Source: Pyrinomonadaceae bacterium
GTDB taxonomy: Bacteria > Acidobacteriota > Blastocatellia > Pyrinomonadales > Pyrinomonadaceae
Direction of reading: 5' to 3'
Length of the DNA: 38,391 nucleotides
NCBI GenBank assembly: GCA_013003295.1
Contig: JABDJV010000487.1
Coordinates: 1 to 38,391, forward strand
Shown: positions 28,570 to 37,628 of the stretch, in pieces
Layout of the letters: every line of letters begins with the position of its first letter
How positions within the stretch are numbered: position 1 is the first letter of the stretch
Translations under genes and position numbers: made by a program
The notes under the pieces: model-generated
Seen by the model: only the letters and a program-made list of their open reading frames with translations
The model's database searches: none
What the model was told of the DNA's origin: nothing

Positions 28570-28617
28570 TTGCAGAAAGCCTTACTCTTTATAGAAAAAA
28601 GCAGGGACTTTCTGCAA
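28570..28617 (-). terminator. Probable intrinsic terminator/attenuator between tssC and hcp (minus strand)
   Basis: 10-bp perfect arms ttgcagaaag / ctttctgcaa, followed in the minus direction by a T-rich run (acttttttga). Confidence 0.6.
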
Positions 28618-28651
28618 TCGATTCGAATCAACCAACTACGTGGCGTATCGT

Positions 28652-30139
28652 TTAGCCCTGTGCAGGCGGCGGAAGCTCAGCAACCAACCGTAATGAAACT
28701 GAAAGCTCATCCAATTGAAAATGAGGTCTCAGGAATGCTACCGCGCGATAACATCCGGGTTTGCCCGGAACCTCGGCGACATCTACCCGCGCTTCCCTCA
28801 GCGGATATTCGGCCTTAACCGATTGCGAAGCCGTGTCGTCTTCGGTCACATAATTCTTGATCCAGCGGTTCAAGAAATACTCTGCGTCTTTTCGCGACAT
28901 AAAACTACCGATCTTGTCCCGCATCATTGCCTTCAGGTAATGAGCGAAACGCGAAACGGCGAGTATATATTGCAGCTGCGAAGATAAGCGTGCATTTGCA
29001 TTCGCTTCATCGGTGTCGTATTTCTTCGGCTTGTTCGCCGATTGAGTTGCGAAGAACGCCGCATAATCGGTGTCCTTACAGTGCACCAGAGGGATGAAAC
29101 CATTGTCGGCAAATTCTTTCTCGCGCCTGTCCGTGATCGCAACCTCGGTCGGACATTTCATCGCTACTTCGCCTTCATCAGTTCTAAACGTGTGCGTCGG
29201 AAGTCCGTCAACCAATCCACCGCCTTCAACGCCGCGGATCGCAACACACCAACCGTGCATTGAGAACGCTTCTGTCAAACGGGTACCGAGAGCATATGCC
29301 GCGTTAGACCACAGGTATTTCTTGTGGTCGGTTCCGTCGACATCTTCTTCAAAACGAAATGTCTCTGTTGGCCTTGTCGCCTCACCGTAGGGTTCGCGTC
29401 CAAGGACATGAGGAAGTGTAAGACCGACATAGCGTGAATCCTCAGATTCTCTAAAACTTCGCCACTTCATATATTCCGTGCGGTCGAATATCTTCGAAAC
29501 ATCCCTGACTTCAGACATTTCAGAAAACTCATCCCAGCCAAATAGATCGGCTGAAGCAGCACTCAAGAAAGGAGCGTGGGCTGCTGCCGCTACTTGCGAC
29601 ATGTTTTCCAATAGGGCCATATCTTGCGGATGATTTCCAAATTCGAAGTCGCCTATAAGAGCTCCATAAGGTGCTCCACCGAAGGTTCCATATTCTTCTT
29701 CATAGATCTTCTTGAACATGTTCGACTGATCGAATTCGAGCGCTCGCTCAAAGTCCTTAAGAAGCTCTTTTTTCGTACACGAAATCACACGAAGCTTGAG
29801 CATGTTGTTGGTAAGGCTGTTTTTAACCAGATGGTGGATTCCGCGCCAGGAGCCTTCCAGCTTCTGGAAATCCTCGTGGTGCATGATTTCATTCATCTGC
29901 GCCGTAACTAACCGGTCGATCTCCGCGATGCGGGCATTAATGGTCGCGTCCATGTTTTTGGACATCGTCAATTCGCCGCTCATCACCTGACCGACAAATT
30001 CGCCGATCATGTCCTTTGCACGCTCTTTTTGGAAATCGTCACGTGCCAATTTCCCCTCGGTCAAGATTTGATCAAGAAGACCAACTTCCTGTTCCTGTTC
30101 TTCTACTTGAACTTCTTCTTGTTTCTTTTGTTTAGCCAT
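28652..30139 (-). CDS. tssC: T6SS contractile sheath large subunit TssC
   Basis: 495 aa; KLEGSWRGIHHLVKN, YEEEYGTFGGAPYGALIGDFEF, AAAAHAPFLSAAS, RNWIKNYV-like LNRWIKNYV. Confidence 0.97.
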   Translation of the reverse strand: MAKQKKQEEVQVEEQEQEVGLLDQILTEGKLARDDFQKERAKDMIGEFVGQVMSGELTMSKNMDATINARIAEIDRLVTAQMNEIMHHEDFQKLEGSWRGIHHLVKNSLTNNMLKLRVISCTKKELLKDFERALEFDQSNMFKKIYEEEYGTFGGAPYGALIGDFEFGNHPQDMALLENMSQVAAAAHAPFLSAASADLFGWDEFSEMSEVRDVSKIFDRTEYMKWRSFRESEDSRYVGLTLPHVLGREPYGEATRPTETFRFEEDVDGTDHKKYLWSNAAYALGTRLTEAFSMHGWCVAIRGVEGGGLVDGLPTHTFRTDEGEVAMKCPTEVAITDRREKEFADNGFIPLVHCKDTDYAAFFATQSANKPKKYDTDEANANARLSSQLQYILAVSRFAHYLKAMMRDKIGSFMSRKDAEYFLNRWIKNYVTEDDTASQSVKAEYPLREARVDVAEVPGKPGCYRAVAFLRPHFQLDELSVSLRLVAELPPPAQG

Positions 30140-30144
30140 TTAAT

Positions 30145-30669
30145 TTACTCCTCCTTTCCTGCGTCGTCATCCAAACCGAGTGTGTCGCTCAATTCTTTTT
30201 GCTTGTCAGCATCCGCAATGATGTCTTCCAACATAGTTTCCAATTTGTCGTTTCCATCCATTTTCGAACGCAGATCGGATAGTTTTTGACGTGCCTCAAC
30301 CAATTTCCGTAGCGGTTCTACCTGCTGTACGATTTGATCGGGCTCGAAATCTTCGATGTTGTTGAAATTAAGCTCGATTCCCATCTTGCTTCCATCATCC
30401 TGCAGTTTGTTTTCGATCGTGTAAGCCAGCCTCGGCTTCATACCGGCCATAACTGCGTTGAAGTTGTCCGGATCGATCTCAACAAACTTCCTGTTTTTCA
30501 GCGCTGGCAATGGATCTTCCGGTTTTCCAACAAAATCTCCCATTACGCCAAGAACAAATGGTAGCTCTTTCATTTCAATCGCATCACCGACTTCCACATC
30601 GTAAGTAATTTGGACCCGTGGAGGACGAACGCGATCTAATTTCTTCTGTAAACTTTCTCTTGTTGCCAT
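30145..30669 (-). CDS. tssB: T6SS contractile sheath small subunit TssB
   Basis: 174 aa; VRPPRVQITYDVEVGDAIEMKELPFVLGVMGDFVG...KNRKFVEIDPDNFNAVM. Confidence 0.96.
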   Translation of the reverse strand: MATRESLQKKLDRVRPPRVQITYDVEVGDAIEMKELPFVLGVMGDFVGKPEDPLPALKNRKFVEIDPDNFNAVMAGMKPRLAYTIENKLQDDGSKMGIELNFNNIEDFEPDQIVQQVEPLRKLVEARQKLSDLRSKMDGNDKLETMLEDIIADADKQKELSDTLGLDDDAGKEE

Positions 30670-30793
30670 CTTTTATCTCCTTTCAATTAATATTTACTCT
30701 TTTATTCCGATTTTTATGTTTCACATATCGTACATCAGCAGGCTGTCATCAATCAATTTTTTTAAAAAAGGCCGCCAATTGCTTTACTTAAAG

Positions 30794-32134
30794 TTACCAA
30801 TCCTCTTCCGCGGCAGCTTCTTGGGCTTCTTCACCGCCTTCATTGTTTTCTTCGCCCCAGGCGTCTTCAGCCCCTCCGGAGCCGAATCCTAAGGTTTCAC
30901 GGAGCTGGCCAAGTACGGTCTCATCCTTTATGACCTCGGTGAGCCAACTGTCGAGAGGCATCCTGCCCCATTTCACCGCCCGATTAACCAGGTACGAGAC
31001 CGGGCTATGGGGCTCGGTTTGTGAGAAGAATTTCGCCACCTCGGTCAAACGGCTCAATGCCTGGGCGCGATTTTTTATAGCACCACCGGCTGAAAATCCA
31101 CCTGCATTTCCGCCACGATTTTCTCCTTCCACGCCGTCCTCCATTTCTGCATACTCGTCAACGGGATCGGGCTCTTCGCCCCGTTTTTTGTCCAGAAGCT
31201 TATCCGCGCGAGTTTGAATATCTTCAAGAGCCTTTTTCAAATCATTCATACTCGCGGCCTGCTTCGGATCAAACCATTTTTCCGCGACCTTGTTCAGAGT
31301 TTCGTATTCTTCCCAACATTCCTTGAGTACAAAATCCAGTTCCTCGTAAAATGCCCTCTTTGAAGACGCGACGGCCACCTTCCATTTATCTGCGGTCGTT
31401 CTGTTTTGTTTTTCGGCTATCTCCTTCAGCTCTGTGAATTTTTCGCGTTCAGCCGTATCAAGTGCTTCAATATTATCGGGAATATCGAATGTTTTTGCGT
31501 CACGATAGTCCATTAGACCGTAACCCCTCTCGGTGATCGGGGCCTTTAATGTCGAAAACGCTGCTTCCCGGTCCATCCATTCGATCGCATTGGCACGTCC
31601 TTCTTCGTCGCCTTCATCGACTTCAGGGAATGCTGTTTCCCAAAAGTTATCGATCAGGCCCGACATGAGTTTCAGGCTATCCCGCAAGCCTGCAAAACCG
31701 TGTTCTCTTATCAAAGACTCCGAAAGCCAGGCAGCAATTTGTAAGTCTTTGGTTTCATTCGCAAGAGTATTTGTCGCGATCTCGATCACTTTTTTATAGT
31801 CCGCTACCTTTAACTCGTGCTCCCATTCACCGAGGTTGAGATCATCGTCGGCACGACGTGCTTCATTGATCTCATCGTATACGCCCGAGTAGCGAACGCT
31901 CTCGCCAGCCGGGTTTTCATCCGATATCGGCTTCAACAGAGTCTCCAGGTCGATGACCGGCGGCTTGGACCGTGGGTCCGGTTCTTTTTCCGGCTCAGTT
32001 TCCCCGGTATCGGTTTCTTCCGGATCGGCTTCTTCGGTCTTGGTTTCCTCAGCCTCAACCTCTGGGGTCTCCTCTGCTGCCTCTTCGACCGGCTCTTCAG
32101 CCTGTTCCTCTACGTTTTCTGTTTCATCGCTCAT
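30794..32134 (-). CDS. tssA: T6SS TssA (ImpA family) with long acidic N-terminal extension
   Basis: 446 aa; LLKPISDENPAGESVRYSGVYDEINEARRADDD; C-terminal SPVSYLVNRAVKWGRMPLDSWLTEVIKD; first ~58 aa Glu-rich. Confidence 0.9.
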   Translation of the reverse strand: MSDETENVEEQAEEPVEEAAEETPEVEAEETKTEEADPEETDTGETEPEKEPDPRSKPPVIDLETLLKPISDENPAGESVRYSGVYDEINEARRADDDLNLGEWEHELKVADYKKVIEIATNTLANETKDLQIAAWLSESLIREHGFAGLRDSLKLMSGLIDNFWETAFPEVDEGDEEGRANAIEWMDREAAFSTLKAPITERGYGLMDYRDAKTFDIPDNIEALDTAEREKFTELKEIAEKQNRTTADKWKVAVASSKRAFYEELDFVLKECWEEYETLNKVAEKWFDPKQAASMNDLKKALEDIQTRADKLLDKKRGEEPDPVDEYAEMEDGVEGENRGGNAGGFSAGGAIKNRAQALSRLTEVAKFFSQTEPHSPVSYLVNRAVKWGRMPLDSWLTEVIKDETVLGQLRETLGFGSGGAEDAWGEENNEGGEEAQEAAAEEDW

Positions 32135-32264
32135 TTATAGAAATCTCCGATGCCTCCGGCCCCGTCAATACTTCAAAAAAATCAACGGGATGCGGGTTTA
32201 TCAATAGACACAATCTGCTTGCTTAAACTATAAAAACCTTTAAAGCTCTAAGAATTCCTTTTAT

Positions 32265-32300
32265 TTGTACACCCTACGGTGGTTGTACACCCTACGGTGG
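32265..32300. repeat. Perfect 18-bp tandem duplication (ttgtacaccctacggtgg x2)
   Basis: Read directly in the tagJ-tssA intergenic gap. Confidence 0.9.
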
Positions 32301-32314
32301 ACGAAAGGCTATAT

Positions 32315-33163
32315 TTAGGCGCTTGTCGCCTCGTCCGCCAATTCTTCCCCGGCTTCTTCCTCGGATTCTTCCTCGCGAACAAACTCGATCGTTTTTAGTT
32401 CGGTCATCGGTATGTAGCCGCCCTCGTATTGAAACAGTCGAAGCCCTTCGCCGGCGAAGATGTCCTCTCCCAGTTCACGCCAGTCTGTGGCTTTTCCGAG
32501 CTTGATGTCCGCATTTTCATTCTTAAACGACTCTGCATACAGCGACGGCAAAAACATCTCTCCCTGGGTTCCGTTGGTCATCTCGATTTCGGCCTGTCGC
32601 CAGTAAACATCGCGCAGGCTGACAGCCGGCTCGAACTTAACGTTTTCGATTTGTTCGAATGGAAGCCAGGTGTACGAACCCTTGACGATCGCCTCAAATA
32701 CGCACATCGTCATATCGTTGTAATCGCGTAGGTCGCCGGATTCTTCACCATTAACCTTGCAGCCAAAAACCGGCCGGGTTTCCTCTACTTTATCGAGAGT
32801 TTCGCGTGCTTTTGCGAGATCGTTTTCGCGAATATAAGTCATCGCTTCGAGCAAGCCCTCGACATAGTTTGGCGGCTGCATAAGGCATTCAGGAATCAAT
32901 CCTTCCGTAAAGGCGCTGACGCGGTCACGCTCGGCCGAGAAATTTTGCTTGAAGATCTCAGATCCAACCATCGCGTTTATATCCTGCTGCCCGATCACCT
33001 CCAGCTGTTTTTCCGCCCTTTCCCAGTCTCCCGAGAAACAAGACAGCTCGAATAGAAATGTCCTTGCTTTCGTGTCCGTAGGCTTCGCTTTGACAAGATT
33101 TAAGGCTGCGTCGATCGCCCCGCTCAAATCTCCTTTATCAAGTAATGTTTTTGCTTCGTTCAT
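32315..33163 (-). CDS. tagJ: T6SS accessory protein TagJ/ImpE-like
   Basis: 282 aa; LLDKGDLSGAIDAALNLVKAKPTDTKARTFLFELSCFSGDWERAEKQLEVI, then LRDYNDMTMCVFEAIVKGSYTWLPFEQIENV. Confidence 0.88.
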   Translation of the reverse strand: MNEAKTLLDKGDLSGAIDAALNLVKAKPTDTKARTFLFELSCFSGDWERAEKQLEVIGQQDINAMVGSEIFKQNFSAERDRVSAFTEGLIPECLMQPPNYVEGLLEAMTYIRENDLAKARETLDKVEETRPVFGCKVNGEESGDLRDYNDMTMCVFEAIVKGSYTWLPFEQIENVKFEPAVSLRDVYWRQAEIEMTNGTQGEMFLPSLYAESFKNENADIKLGKATDWRELGEDIFAGEGLRLFQYEGGYIPMTELKTIEFVREEESEEEAGEELADEATSA

Positions 33164-33174
33164 AAATACCTTAT

Positions 33175-36100
33175 TTACTGGCCCAGATCTGCCGGAGCTT
33201 TCACGCTTCTGAACAAGCTCTTGTCAAACAGATCACCGCCAGTTGGTTTAACCGTTGCTTCAACCGTTTTATCGCCCAATTTATACGTCAATTTGTACTC
33301 ACCGGTGGGCAGTTTTTCCGGCGAACCTGCGTCGAAGAATTTAAATAGTCCCCAGGTGCCCTGGAATCTCAGCGGTTCAACGCTGCTGTCCTGCAGGAAG
33401 TTGCTCAGTGGTGCTCCCGGGTTTCCGGGCGGAACTGCAACATTAGCGTTCGGATTCGTGCCCGGAGTCGGAGTTGGGATCGGATTTCCTGATGTCGAGC
33501 TTTCCTCGCTTGTCGACGTATAGCGCATCACAACGCCGGTGCTTTGGCCTGCCGCTGCAGGGAATTTGAGTTTCACGGAGCCGGTCCCTTCGGATCTTAT
33601 ATTTTGACCGTCGATCACAATTTCGACGATCGCGTCCTTGACCGGAAGCAGTCTGAAATCATATTCAAAACTCGGACTCGCATTACCTGCAAACAGGGTT
33701 TTTTGTAGTCGGCGTGCATTGTTTAGATAGGTCACAAACTCACCGCTAAACTTGAGCGGACTTGACTCCTTGACGACCAGTTTTCCATCCTTCTCATCGA
33801 AATACTTCTGAATACCCCGATAGAACTGCTCAAAGGTACCGTTAACCGGATTTAAGTAGGCTTTCAGCTTTGTCATATCGGCCTCACCCTGATCATCAAA
33901 TGGGTAACCGCTTTCGATGTCTTTAGCCAGAGGCACGATCTTTTGTGCCCAATCTTTTCTGATGCGATCAAGTACGCCGCCGCCGAGAAGAGCTTCAACA
34001 TTAACGACCGGCTGCCGCAGAAGATTTGTCAACTCCTGGCCAGCCTGAGTGTCACCAAAAGCTTTTAGATAACTGGAAATAGTTCTGCTTGCCAGATTTA
34101 TTCGCTTGGCTTCATTGGATTTCGGCTGTTCGAGTTCCTTGCCGATTTCCTCCAGCGTGCCTTTACTCTTTCCATCAAGCGTTTGGGCAAGGACTTCCAT
34201 TTGATTGCCGTACTTATCGATCGGCAATGACTCGTTCCCGGCAGCCTCTTCTTTTCCGCTGCCGACAAATTTAAAGAGCGGACGGAAGTTCTTTTCAACC
34301 TCCGAAAGGTCAGCTTCTTCGCCGCTCGAACTACTCGACCAAAAACTCCTGATCCATTCCATCCACCCGACCTTTGCGGCTTCATCAGAAAGATTTGTGT
34401 TTCTCGCAATTTCCTCAAGTAGTTTTTTCATCGGGGAGTTTGCACTCGACAGGTCGTCAAGCGCGCTATTCATTTCATCAGCATTCTTAAACTCCTCAAT
34501 TTTCGCGCTCTTGACGAGATTCAACCAGTGGTCGGTATAGTCCCTGAAATACCGCTTTTCAAGTTTTTCCATTTCGACCTTCTGCGATTCCGCGTCGTTT
34601 GACTCCTCGCCCATTACCCAATCGTCTTTCCCGAGATCCTCATCCGCTGTCGAGATCTTTTCTTTCATGAATTTGCGATAACCATCGACGGTATAAGCAA
34701 ACGGAACCGGATAGGTTCCGGTTATTGTGGTTTGGCTTTCGCTGGCAAGGATCGTCTCAACTGATACCGGCGTTCCTTCATTGGAAACTTCGGCGGTGAT
34801 CCGCGTCAGATGGCGTATATAATTCGGGAAAGCGAGAAGCTTCTTTCTTGTCTCTTTGACAATAGTTTCGCTCTTTTCGATCTTCGGGAAAGCGCTGAAG
34901 TCCCCGGAATACTCACTCTTTCGATCGACCTGTTTGAAATAAAACTTAAGCAGCTCCTTGGCAGTCTCTTCCTGATCAGGCGGGAGTTTTGCTTCGCTGA
35001 CCCAGATTTTCTCGAGCGCGTTGGTCATCAGTGTAGCTTCAGCTACCTCTTCCCCGGCCTCGTTCTTCGCACCGGACCACATTAAATAAGCCTGAAACAA
35101 CCCGAATTTCTCCTGAAGAATCTTCTCCTGGTCGGCCGACAAATTGTCGCTCGAACCGGACTCCTGCGAGCGCGAGAAGTTTTGAAGCTCGGTGATCAAA
35201 CGATTTTCAGTTGGTTTGGCAAACCTTGGCGAGACCGCGTTGTAATACATGTTCATCAACCGTTCCCTTAATATGCGGTTTCCTGAATAAAACCCGAAAC
35301 GCATATACCAGGGTGCACCGTTGCGCTCATAATCATCCAATCTTGCCAGTACCTTCTGCAGATCTTCGATCGCGACAACTTCCTGCCGGCGTTCACCCGC
35401 CGATTTATCAAAAGGATTTCTATCGGTTCCGTCTGCCTGAAGAATCGTTCTGACCCGGTCACCCTTCGCCTCCGCGTCTTTGATCAGCTCGTTATTCTGG
35501 TAAAGCGAGTTGGCTGAAAGGGCCAATAGAACAAAGGTAAGAAACGCGCCGAATATCGTCGCCAGCCATCCAAGAATCGGCGGCTTTTGCCTTTGTTCCT
35601 GAAACGTCTTGACAAGGTCCTTATCCCGCAAAACGACGTCTTGAAAAAGTTTTTTCGTGAAGTAAGATTTTCCGACCGTTTGGCCGATCGCCGCTTTCTT
35701 GCCGCGCGCCTTTGATTTCTCCAAAGGAGACGCGGTGAAATAGAAGCCGCGCAGGAAAGGGCTTTCACTAAACGGGTTTGGTCTGAAAAGAGTCGTTACA
35801 AACGTCCCCAATTTTCGGCGCGCCGAGCTAAAATGCAGCGGAAAATTAAAAATCCTGAGCTGCCGGGTTGGCGAGAAAGGTGCGGAAAGACGAATCAGGC
35901 GCCGTTTCATTACCGAATCCTGCAGGATCTCGTATTCGCTATCAAAAAGAGCCTGGGCGTTGTCGGATTTCTCAAGCGGTATGGTCGTTCCCCAAACCAG
36001 ATTCTCCGCCTCTTTCTTCGATGTTGAAAATGAATCCCTGAATCCTTCGATCGCGTCGGCATTTGTAAATACAAGGTAAACAGGAAATTTGGTTTTGAGG

Positions 36101-36861
36101 GCTTCTGTCGTTTCGTCGAGCTTGGTCCGGACAGTCTTTGCTAATTCCTCGATCTCACGGCGATCAGATTTTAGTATTCTCTCCGTATTCACGGCTAACA
36201 GGAAACCATCGATCGGGCGCTTTTGCCGGTGCTTCTTTATGGTTTCCATGATCGAGGTCCATTCCTGCTCGTCGCCGCCCTCGGTTTGAAAACGCCCGGC
36301 GGTATCTACAAACACGGCCTCGCTGGTTACGCGCCAATCCACCTCACGGGTTGGACGAACCAATTTTTGTTCGGATTGTCTTTGGCTGGGGAGAGATTGA
36401 AAATTCAGTCCTGAGGATAGGATGAGGGATGATTTACCGCTTTTCGGCATCCCGGCAACGACATACCAGGGAAGGGAATATACCGATTCCTTTCCACTTG
36501 CGGCTAATTTCGAGCCTTTGAGAAATTCTACTACTTCCTGGGCGCCCTTATCGACATCCTGATTTGCTTCTACGCGCTTTGCCGCTTTTTCAGGTTTGCC
36601 ATCTTCCTCTACCTCACCTTCTTGCTCTTCAGCCTCGGCTTCGGCCGCCAGCCTTTTCTTTTTTCGCCGTCTGGCAACGTAGCTTCCGACTAAAGCAAAG
36701 GGCAGGGTCAGCAACACCATCGCTATGATCGCGATCCGGTAGGTCATACTGGCCCCAAACGTATCACCTAAAAAGTATACCGCGACCGTCACTACTCCAT
36801 AAAAGCCAAACATACCGCTTAGACCGAAGGCATATTGTAGCTGACTCATTTGGTAACCCAT
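33175..36861 (-). CDS. tssM: T6SS membrane complex protein TssM (IcmF family)
   Basis: 1228 aa; Walker A PWYVVAGMPKSGKSSLILSSGLNF, VDTAGRFQTEGG, GFLLAVNTERIL, PVYLVFTNADAIEGFRDSF. Confidence 0.95.
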   Translation of the reverse strand: MGYQMSQLQYAFGLSGMFGFYGVVTVAVYFLGDTFGASMTYRIAIIAMVLLTLPFALVGSYVARRRKKKRLAAEAEAEEQEGEVEEDGKPEKAAKRVEANQDVDKGAQEVVEFLKGSKLAASGKESVYSLPWYVVAGMPKSGKSSLILSSGLNFQSLPSQRQSEQKLVRPTREVDWRVTSEAVFVDTAGRFQTEGGDEQEWTSIMETIKKHRQKRPIDGFLLAVNTERILKSDRREIEELAKTVRTKLDETTEALKTKFPVYLVFTNADAIEGFRDSFSTSKKEAENLVWGTTIPLEKSDNAQALFDSEYEILQDSVMKRRLIRLSAPFSPTRQLRIFNFPLHFSSARRKLGTFVTTLFRPNPFSESPFLRGFYFTASPLEKSKARGKKAAIGQTVGKSYFTKKLFQDVVLRDKDLVKTFQEQRQKPPILGWLATIFGAFLTFVLLALSANSLYQNNELIKDAEAKGDRVRTILQADGTDRNPFDKSAGERRQEVVAIEDLQKVLARLDDYERNGAPWYMRFGFYSGNRILRERLMNMYYNAVSPRFAKPTENRLITELQNFSRSQESGSSDNLSADQEKILQEKFGLFQAYLMWSGAKNEAGEEVAEATLMTNALEKIWVSEAKLPPDQEETAKELLKFYFKQVDRKSEYSGDFSAFPKIEKSETIVKETRKKLLAFPNYIRHLTRITAEVSNEGTPVSVETILASESQTTITGTYPVPFAYTVDGYRKFMKEKISTADEDLGKDDWVMGEESNDAESQKVEMEKLEKRYFRDYTDHWLNLVKSAKIEEFKNADEMNSALDDLSSANSPMKKLLEEIARNTNLSDEAAKVGWMEWIRSFWSSSSSGEEADLSEVEKNFRPLFKFVGSGKEEAAGNESLPIDKYGNQMEVLAQTLDGKSKGTLEEIGKELEQPKSNEAKRINLASRTISSYLKAFGDTQAGQELTNLLRQPVVNVEALLGGGVLDRIRKDWAQKIVPLAKDIESGYPFDDQGEADMTKLKAYLNPVNGTFEQFYRGIQKYFDEKDGKLVVKESSPLKFSGEFVTYLNNARRLQKTLFAGNASPSFEYDFRLLPVKDAIVEIVIDGQNIRSEGTGSVKLKFPAAAGQSTGVVMRYTSTSEESSTSGNPIPTPTPGTNPNANVAVPPGNPGAPLSNFLQDSSVEPLRFQGTWGLFKFFDAGSPEKLPTGEYKLTYKLGDKTVEATVKPTGGDLFDKSLFRSVKAPADLGQ

Positions 36862-36924
36862 ATTTTACGAACCCACAATCTGCAAGACTTTTTTCTCTAC
36901 CAATCTCCCCGTTTAATCCAAAAC

Positions 36925-37611
36925 CTACATCTCTAAATTTCTCAGCGCCAGGCGTAGAAACTGCGATGACGCCAGGAACATAGCCAAATAAATAACTATC
37001 GCTAATGCTAGACCGCCAAACGCGCCAATTTTTGCCCAAGCCGGCATACCACGTTTTTTCGGAGGCTCGGGTTGATCATTTGCCAGCCAATTCGGAGACA
37101 GCTCCGTTGGAACAATTTTACCGGCTTTTACGAGGGCGTTCGCGGTTTTCTGCATGATCGAGAGGAATTTGTCCTGCTCATAGACCGCATATTTACCCTT
37201 AAATCCCAAAAGCATGCAGACGTAGTAAACTTCCACTGCATCAGCGGTTACTTTCATCTGTTTGAGCATCGCATCGAGCTTGTCGAAGAATTTATTGCCG
37301 GCAAGTTGTTCGCCAAAGTATTCGAGTTGGAGTGCATTCTTTTCCCATTCGTCTCGAAGTGGAAAATTGTTAGTCAGTACGGTTTCGTCAATAAACGCCG
37401 CCAGGGCAAATTTGGAAACGCGGACGATCTTATGGTTGATGCGGTAGCGTTCAGCGCGCTTTTCAAAGTCGTCGAGCATTTGAACGAACTTTGGGCGAAG
37501 GTTATTGGAAGGCTGCACAATTCCCGCACGCAATCTCAAGATCAAATCAAAGATCGGACCCGCAAACCGTATTAAATCGTTACTTGATGCACTCCTTGAT
37601 CGCTTGCTCAT
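36925..37611 (-). CDS. tssL: T6SS membrane complex protein TssL (DotU family), no OmpA domain
   Basis: 228 aa; KFALAAFIDETVLTN, EYFGEQLAGNKFFDKLDAMLKQ, VYYVCMLLGFKGKY; C-terminal TM helix. Confidence 0.95.
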   Translation of the reverse strand: MSKRSRSASSNDLIRFAGPIFDLILRLRAGIVQPSNNLRPKFVQMLDDFEKRAERYRINHKIVRVSKFALAAFIDETVLTNNFPLRDEWEKNALQLEYFGEQLAGNKFFDKLDAMLKQMKVTADAVEVYYVCMLLGFKGKYAVYEQDKFLSIMQKTANALVKAGKIVPTELSPNWLANDQPEPPKKRGMPAWAKIGAFGGLALAIVIYLAMFLASSQFLRLALRNLEM

Positions 37612-37628
37612 ACGCTCTTATCCCATAC

